Program-made: the position numbers and the translations under genes
Notes under the pieces: model-generated
Seen by the model: the letters and a program-made list of their open reading frames with translations, nothing else
What the model was told of the DNA's origin: nothing
Database searches by the model: none
Shown: positions 7,904 through 11,832 of the stretch, in pieces
Position numbering within the stretch: the stretch's first letter is position 1
How the letters are laid out: each line of letters begins with the position of its first letter
Assembly: GCA_012510865.1 (NCBI GenBank)
Contig: JAAZHF010000006.1
Span: 1 to 11,832 of the forward strand
DNA length: 11,832 nt
Direction of reading: 5' to 3'
DNA from: Gammaproteobacteria bacterium
GTDB taxonomy: Bacteria; Pseudomonadota; Gammaproteobacteria; Xanthomonadales; Xanthomonadaceae

Positions 7904-8965
7904 ATGGCCGACGCGCTCCTCGCAGCCCGCGAACGCTACGCTCTGCCGATCCTGCAACCCCTTGCCGACGCCCTCGCCGCGGCTGGCCATCGCGTCCACG
8001 CATGGTTCGACGGCCCGCTGGCGGACGCCGGCGCACGGATGCCCGGCATCCCGACGCTCGGCCTGGAGGCCGTCATGGCCCTCCGGCCGTCGGTGGTGTA
8101 CTGCGCCATGGACTGGATCCCCCCCTTCTTCCCTGGCGCAAAGGTGCAGCTGTTCCACGGCTTCGACACGAACAAGCACTCCGACCGTCGTGGACACTAC
8201 CGTATCCGCGGGTTGTTCGACCTGTATTGCACGCAGGGCCCCGCGACCACCGGCCCGTTCGAGGACCTGGCCCGGCGACACGGGCACTTCGCCGTCGCCG
8301 AGACCGGCTGGCCGAAGCTGGACCCGCTGTTCCACGACGACGGCGGCGCGGCCGCGCGGCTGCGTGCGCCGGCCGGCGGCCGGCCGGTGGTCATGTTCGC
8401 CTCGACCTTCACCGAGCGCGTGAGCGCGGCGCCGCACCTCGTCGATGCGATCGCGGCCGAGATCGCACGCGGCGGGCGCTACTGGCTGCTGACGCTGCAT
8501 CCCAAGTGCCCGGAGGAACTGGTCGCGCGCTACCGCGCGCTGGCCGGCCCGTCGGCGGCCTTCGTCGAGCCCGAGGACCTGGTGACGGCCCAGCGCGCGG
8601 CCGACGTGCTGGTGTCCGACACCACGTCGGTGGTCCCGGAGTTCGCGGTGCAGCACAAGCCGGTGGCCACCTTCCGGCACCGCGTGCCGCGGCCCTACAT
8701 GATCGACTTCGGTGACCCGGCCGGGCTGCCGCAGGTGCTCGAGCGCGCCTTCGCGCCGGATGCGTCCCTGCTGGCGGCGATCCGGGAGTTCGCCGACGAC
8801 GCCCATCCCTACCGCGACGGCCGCTCGTCGGAGCGCGTCGTGGCGGCGGCCTCCGACCTCGTCCAGGGACGGCTGGGGACGCTGGCGCGCAAACCGCTCG
8901 CCTCCAGGCTGCGCAGCCTCCAGATCCGCGGCCGCCTGGGCTACTGGGGCCCCGCGGCGTCATGA
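7904..8965 (+). CDS. CDP-glycerol glycerophosphotransferase-like protein
   Basis: A 353-residue protein resembling the Glyphos_transf family (TagB/TagF-type enzymes that move glycerol- or ribitol-phosphate from a CDP donor to a glycan). Supporting features in order are an N-terminal strand-helix ALLAARERYALPILQPLADAL (4-24), VQLFHGFDTNKH (81-92) with the expected His-Gly, ETGWPKLDPLF (133-143), TLHPKCPEEL (197-206) and VSDTTSVVPEFAVQHKPVATF (237-257), matching the conserved HP and SD-x-S-S-x-x-x-E elements. No signal peptide or membrane segment is seen, so it is probably cytoplasmic or peripheral. ATG 7904 was chosen because it directly precedes the first strand and leaves room for a -10 box; ATG 7865, adding 13 residues, is in frame and possible. 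It is coupled to the next gene by ATGA. The transferred group is unproven: relatives in Gram-negatives are poorly characterised. Confidence 0.75.
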   Translation: MADALLAARERYALPILQPLADALAAAGHRVHAWFDGPLADAGARMPGIPTLGLEAVMALRPSVVYCAMDWIPPFFPGAKVQLFHGFDTNKHSDRRGHYRIRGLFDLYCTQGPATTGPFEDLARRHGHFAVAETGWPKLDPLFHDDGGAAARLRAPAGGRPVVMFASTFTERVSAAPHLVDAIAAEIARGGRYWLLTLHPKCPEELVARYRALAGPSAAFVEPEDLVTAQRAADVLVSDTTSVVPEFAVQHKPVATFRHRVPRPYMIDFGDPAGLPQVLERAFAPDASLLAAIREFADDAHPYRDGRSSERVVAAASDLVQGRLGTLARKPLASRLRSLQIRGRLGYWGPAAS

Positions 8966-9975
8966 CGGCCGGCCGGGCGCACGACCCGGCGGCGCGTCCG
9001 GCGCTGCGGACGCGGATCTTCAGCCGCGCCAACGGCGGCGGCCTGATGCGCGACCTGCGCCTGGTGAGCGGCGTGCTGGCCGGGGCCGGGCATGCGGTGG
9101 AGCCGGTCGCCTTCGGCAAGGAGAAGGGCCTGCGCAACCTGCGCCTGGGCGGGATGTGGCTGGCGGGGGCCTGGCGCGGCCGGGTGGACGTGCAGATCGC
9201 GCTGGAGCACATGTACCCGCGCTCGTTCGCGCTCGCGCCGCGCAACCTCCTGGTCCCGAACCCGGAATGGTTCCGCGCCGACTACCACGCCAGCCTGCGG
9301 CACATCGACGTGATGCTCTGCAAGACGCCCCATGCGATGCGGATCTTCAGCGGCCTCGGCTGCGAAGCGCGCTACGTCGGCTTCACCAGCGAAGACCGCC
9401 GCGACCCGTCGGTGCCGCGGCGGCGCGAGTTCCTCCACCTCGCCGGGCGCAGTCCGGTGAAGGGCACGGGCGTGGTTCTCGAGGCCTGGCGGCGCCACCC
9501 GGAATGGCCGCGGCTGGTGGTCGTGCAGTCGGCGCGCAACGCGCGTCCCGGCGGGGCGGGTGCCAACGTCGACTACCGCGTGGGCCGGATGGACGACGCC
9601 GCCCTGCTCGAACTGCAGAACGCGTGCCTGTTCCACATCTGCCCTTCGGAGGCCGAAGGCTTCGGCCACTGCCTGGTCGAGGGCTTGAGCGTCGGCGCCA
9701 TCAACCTGACCACCGACGGCGCGCCCATGAACGAGGTGGTGGGGCCGGAGTGCGGCGTGCTGATCCCGCCGGTGCGGACCGGGCCGATGGGCCTTGCGAC
9801 CCGCTACGGCGTCGACGTGCGCGGCGTCGAGGACGCCGTGGAGCAGGTGCTGGCGATGGACGCGGCGGCGCTGGCGGAGATGTCGCGGCGCGCCCGCGCG
9901 CGCTTCGAGTCGATGGATGGCGGTTTCCGCGCACGCTTCCCGCGGATCGTTGCGGAGGCAGTGCTGGCGTCCTGA
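8962..9975 (+). CDS. GT4-like glycosyltransferase
   Basis: A 337-residue predicted retaining GT-B glycosyltransferase. Its short N-terminal region contains RIFSRANGGGLMRDLRLVSGVL (18-39), a glycine-rich first loop, and a central segment with LVPNPEWFRADYH (97-109). The C-terminal domain has GRSPVKGTGVVLEAWRRHP (162-180), the donor-phosphate-binding loop with Lys167, and SEAEGFGHCLVEGLS (229-243), where Glu232 and Glu240 form the EX7E pair typical of GT4. TTDGAPMNEVV then GVLIPP completes the usual ending. The ATG lies inside the previous stop codon (ATGA), so the two products are probably made in step. Residues 1-16 are an Ala/Arg-rich extension before the first strand. No transmembrane segment is evident. 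The sugar is unknown; context suggests a cell-surface glycan, perhaps the LPS core. Confidence 0.85.
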   Translation: MTAGRAHDPAARPALRTRIFSRANGGGLMRDLRLVSGVLAGAGHAVEPVAFGKEKGLRNLRLGGMWLAGAWRGRVDVQIALEHMYPRSFALAPRNLLVPNPEWFRADYHASLRHIDVMLCKTPHAMRIFSGLGCEARYVGFTSEDRRDPSVPRRREFLHLAGRSPVKGTGVVLEAWRRHPEWPRLVVVQSARNARPGGAGANVDYRVGRMDDAALLELQNACLFHICPSEAEGFGHCLVEGLSVGAINLTTDGAPMNEVVGPECGVLIPPVRTGPMGLATRYGVDVRGVEDAVEQVLAMDAAALAEMSRRARARFESMDGGFRARFPRIVAEAVLAS

Positions 9976-9984
9976 CCGCCCCCG

Positions 9985-11520
9985 CTACCAGCGCAGCGGC
10001 ATCCGCGACAGCTCGACCGCCAGGCGGCGGTGCAGGGCGCGGGCCTCGGCCTCGGGGAGGTAGCGCAGCCGGAGCGGACGGTTGGCGCGCGCGCCGGCCG
10101 TATCGAGCGTCAGCGTGGCCATGCCGGTCCAGCGGTCGAGCGGCGAGCGCTCCAGACGCAGCGCCTGCAGTTTGTCGATCTCGGCGAAGCGCCAGCGGCG
10201 GGACCACCAGCCTTCGCGGAGGGCGATGATCCGCGGGTCGAGGGAATAGCCTGCGCGGCGTGCGTGCCGGCGCGCGGCCCAGGTTGCCCAGGCGGCCCAC
10301 GCCAGGGCCAGCAGGCCCATCGGGCCCAGCTGCCAGGTGCCCACGGCGGCGCCGGCGACCGCGAGCGCGATCCCGGGCAGGGCAAGGCGCGCCCATGCCA
10401 GGCGGTGCAGGCGCCGCCAACCGGTCGGCGGCCACGAGACCTCCGGGAGAAGTTCGCGGACCAGGTCGTCGCAGGCGCCGGGCGTGGCGATCGGCGCCAG
10501 TTCGCGCAGCCCGCGCTGCTCCCCGGAGCCGCCCGCGCTGGCCACCGTGTCCACGTGCAGCGCGCGCCGATGCAGGAGCCGGTGGAGGACCCCTTCATGC
10601 AGGCTCCACGCCTGGATGCGCCTGCGCGGGGCGCTCGTGCGCAGGCGCGTCAGCAGGCCCCGTTCGACGGTCAGGCGGCGCCCCTGCAGCAGCAGCCGGA
10701 AGCCGTGGTACTGCAGCAGCGCCAGCAGCACCGAAAGCAGCCGCACCAGCGCGAGCGCGACCGCCAGCAGCAGCGCGACCGCGGCCAGCTGCGCCGCGGT
10801 CCCGTGCGCGAAGCCGCTCGCATAGCCGAAGGCCTCCTGGAGGAATCCGGTCGCCGCCCGCGCAAGCCGGCGTTCGGGCAGGACCTGCCAGGCGACCGCG
10901 AAGGCGCCGGCGACCACCGCCATGCCGCGGTTGCCCACCAGGCCCAGGCGCACGAGCTCACCGGCGGAAAGCGCCAGCAGCACGCGGCCTTCGTCCTCGT
11001 CCGCGGCGGTGCCGGCGGCCGCTGCGGTCGTGGAGCGGTCCACGGCGGCCACGGCGCCGCGGGCGCGGATCACGCGCTCCAGCGCCAGCGCCTCCTCCAG
11101 CCGCAGCACCCTCATCTCGGCCTCCGGCTTCGTGCCGCCGGCCGACTCCAGGCGCACCTCGGCGACCCCGAACAGACGGTGCAGGAGCGTCTGGTGCAGG
11201 GCGACGTTGTGGATGCGGGCGAAGGGGATCTGCCGCACCTGCCGCTCCAGCAGCCCGGCGCGCACGACGAGCCGGTCGGCATCGACGCGATAGCGGTAGG
11301 TGAAGTACGTCCAGGCCGAGGTCGCCGCCAGGACCGCGACGCCGACCAGCGGCCACAGGGCATGGCGGTCGCCGCGACCCAGGAACAGCAGCACCAGCAG
11401 CGGCACGATGAACTGGCGCAGCTGCTGCAGGAGCACGAACAGCCACGACCACGGATGCAGCCTGCGTTCCGTGCCGGGGCCGCTGCCGCCGTCTTCGCCG
11501 GTGCGCGGCTCAGTCGTCAT
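9985..11520 (-). CDS. YdbT-like membrane protein with three PH (DUF304) domains
   Basis: A 511-residue integral membrane protein with three bacterial PH-like (bPH_2/DUF304) modules alternating with membrane segments, the layout of Bacillus YdbT (about 490 residues). Predicted membrane helices lie at about 26-48, 54-75, 196-214, 242-270, 375-395 and 399-418. PH modules begin at YRYRVDADRLVVRAGLLERQVRQIPFARIHNV (75-106), FRLLLQGRRLTVERGLLTRLRTSAPRRRIQAW (274-305) and AGYSLDPRIIALREGWWSRRWRFAEIDKLQAL (423-454). The ATG at 11518-11520 was chosen because a GAGG Shine-Dalgarno lies about seven bases upstream and it overlaps the end of its partner gene by 11 bases; the open frame runs further upstream in antisense-like sequence. 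The function is not established; Bacillus YdbS/YdbT have been linked to resistance to bacteriocins. Its stop is nine bases from the convergent GT4 gene. Confidence 0.88.
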   Translation of the reverse strand: MTTEPRTGEDGGSGPGTERRLHPWSWLFVLLQQLRQFIVPLLVLLFLGRGDRHALWPLVGVAVLAATSAWTYFTYRYRVDADRLVVRAGLLERQVRQIPFARIHNVALHQTLLHRLFGVAEVRLESAGGTKPEAEMRVLRLEEALALERVIRARGAVAAVDRSTTAAAAGTAADEDEGRVLLALSAGELVRLGLVGNRGMAVVAGAFAVAWQVLPERRLARAATGFLQEAFGYASGFAHGTAAQLAAVALLLAVALALVRLLSVLLALLQYHGFRLLLQGRRLTVERGLLTRLRTSAPRRRIQAWSLHEGVLHRLLHRRALHVDTVASAGGSGEQRGLRELAPIATPGACDDLVRELLPEVSWPPTGWRRLHRLAWARLALPGIALAVAGAAVGTWQLGPMGLLALAWAAWATWAARRHARRAGYSLDPRIIALREGWWSRRWRFAEIDKLQALRLERSPLDRWTGMATLTLDTAGARANRPLRLRYLPEAEARALHRRLAVELSRMPLRW

Positions 11521-11832
11521 CGCCGTCCTCGTCCACCTGTTCCGCGAGGCGGTCGCGCAGGCGCGCGGCGTCCCCGGCATCGAGGCCCTGGACGGCCACG
11601 GCGCTGTCGCGGGTGCCGGCGGTGTGCACCACCAGGGTGGCGAGGCGGAAGTGGCGCTCCAGCGGGCCGTGGCGCAGGTCGACGTGCTGTACGCGGGTGC
11701 GCGGCACACGGGTTTCGACCTGCCACATGCGCCCCCGCCGGAAGCCGAAGCCGGTGTCGTCGAGCAGCCAGCGCGCGGTGCGGTAGCGCCGCAGCCCCAG
11801 CCACAGCCCCCACGCGGGGAGCAGCACCAGGC
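11510..11832 (-). CDS. YdbS-like PH-domain protein, N-terminus beyond window
   Basis: The C-terminal 106 or so residues of a PH-domain (DUF304/bPH_2) protein are visible, running off the right edge. After the end of a hydrophobic segment (LLPAWGLWLGL), the module reads RYRTARWLLDDTGFGFRRGRMW, then VETRVPRTRVQHVDLRHGPLERHFRLATLVVHTAGT, the strongest signature of YdbS-type proteins, and ends with an acidic tail EQVDEDGDDD. Full-length relatives are about 160 residues with two N-terminal membrane helices. Its last 11 bases overlap the start of the YdbT-like gene, as in the ydbS-ydbT pair elsewhere, so the two probably form one membrane complex. The role is unknown. Confidence 0.85.
   Translation of the reverse strand, partial: LVLLPAWGLWLGLRRYRTARWLLDDTGFGFRRGRMWQVETRVPRTRVQHVDLRHGPLERHFRLATLVVHTAGTRDSAVAVQGLDAGDAARLRDRLAEQVDEDGDDD

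Noticed and set aside
7802..8806. N-terminal extension of the MurG/PseG-like gene to a 687-residue frame
   Set aside because: The extra 335 residues are antisense to the Glyphos-like gene, lack any family resemblance and are Arg/Gly/His-rich in the way of GC-rich shadow frames. GTG 7801 has a good ribosome-binding site.
11521..11709. 63-codon upstream extension of the YdbT-like gene
   Set aside because: It overlaps the conserved YdbS-like domain in another frame, while the ATG at 11520 has a Shine-Dalgarno and the usual short overlap with its partner.
1..11832. CRISPR array, tRNA/rRNA gene, insertion sequence or prophage
   Set aside because: I saw no regularly spaced repeats, no cloverleaf-like segment, no transposase or integrase motif and no clear shift in base composition anywhere in the window.

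Overview
This window looks like chromosomal DNA from a high-GC gammaproteobacterium, most likely a member of the Xanthomonadales (Lysobacter/Luteimonas-like). That placement is inferred from the strong G/C bias at third codon positions and from a familiar gene order, smg-dprA-lysM divergent from def-fmt-rsmB. It has not been checked against a database. Coding density is very high: neighbouring genes overlap or lie a few bases apart, no stretch of 300 bases lacks a gene, and I see no tRNA, rRNA, CRISPR array, IS element or phage gene.

Layout. (1) Positions 1-2727, minus strand: a LysM-domain envelope protein, then dprA (DNA processing during natural transformation), then the start of smg (DUF494), which runs off the left edge. 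(2) Positions 2728-2869: a divergent promoter region with a perfect 13-bp inverted repeat around a candidate promoter for the LysM gene. (3) Positions 2870-5631, plus strand: def, fmt and rsmB, with fmt and rsmB sharing an ATGA overlap. Fmt and Def add and remove the N-formyl group of initiator Met, and RsmB methylates 16S rRNA, so this is a translation/ribosome-maturation operon. (4) Positions 5598-9975: a four-gene glycan-transfer cassette in two divergent, translationally coupled pairs. The leftward pair is a MurG/PseG-like GT-B protein (GTG start) followed by a GT9 heptosyltransferase-like protein (TTG start overlapping the previous stop). The rightward pair is a CDP-glycerol glycerophosphotransferase-like protein followed by a GT4-like glycosyltransferase. 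(5) Positions 9985-11832, minus strand: two bacterial PH-domain (DUF304) membrane proteins resembling the YdbS/YdbT pair, the upstream one cut by the right edge.

How it fits together. The left half is conserved housekeeping. The most interesting part is the 5.6-10 kb cassette: four predicted soluble sugar or polyol-phosphate transferases with no transporter, polymerase or nucleotide-sugar synthesis gene, wedged between rsmB and the PH-domain pair. The simplest reading is a lipopolysaccharide-core or surface-glycan decoration module, possibly adding a glycerol-phosphate-like group, but the donor and acceptor cannot be read from the sequence. Other points of interest are the inverted repeat between the LysM gene and def, two adjacent hairpins ahead of dprA, and the 34-bp tail-to-tail overlap of rsmB with the GT9 gene.
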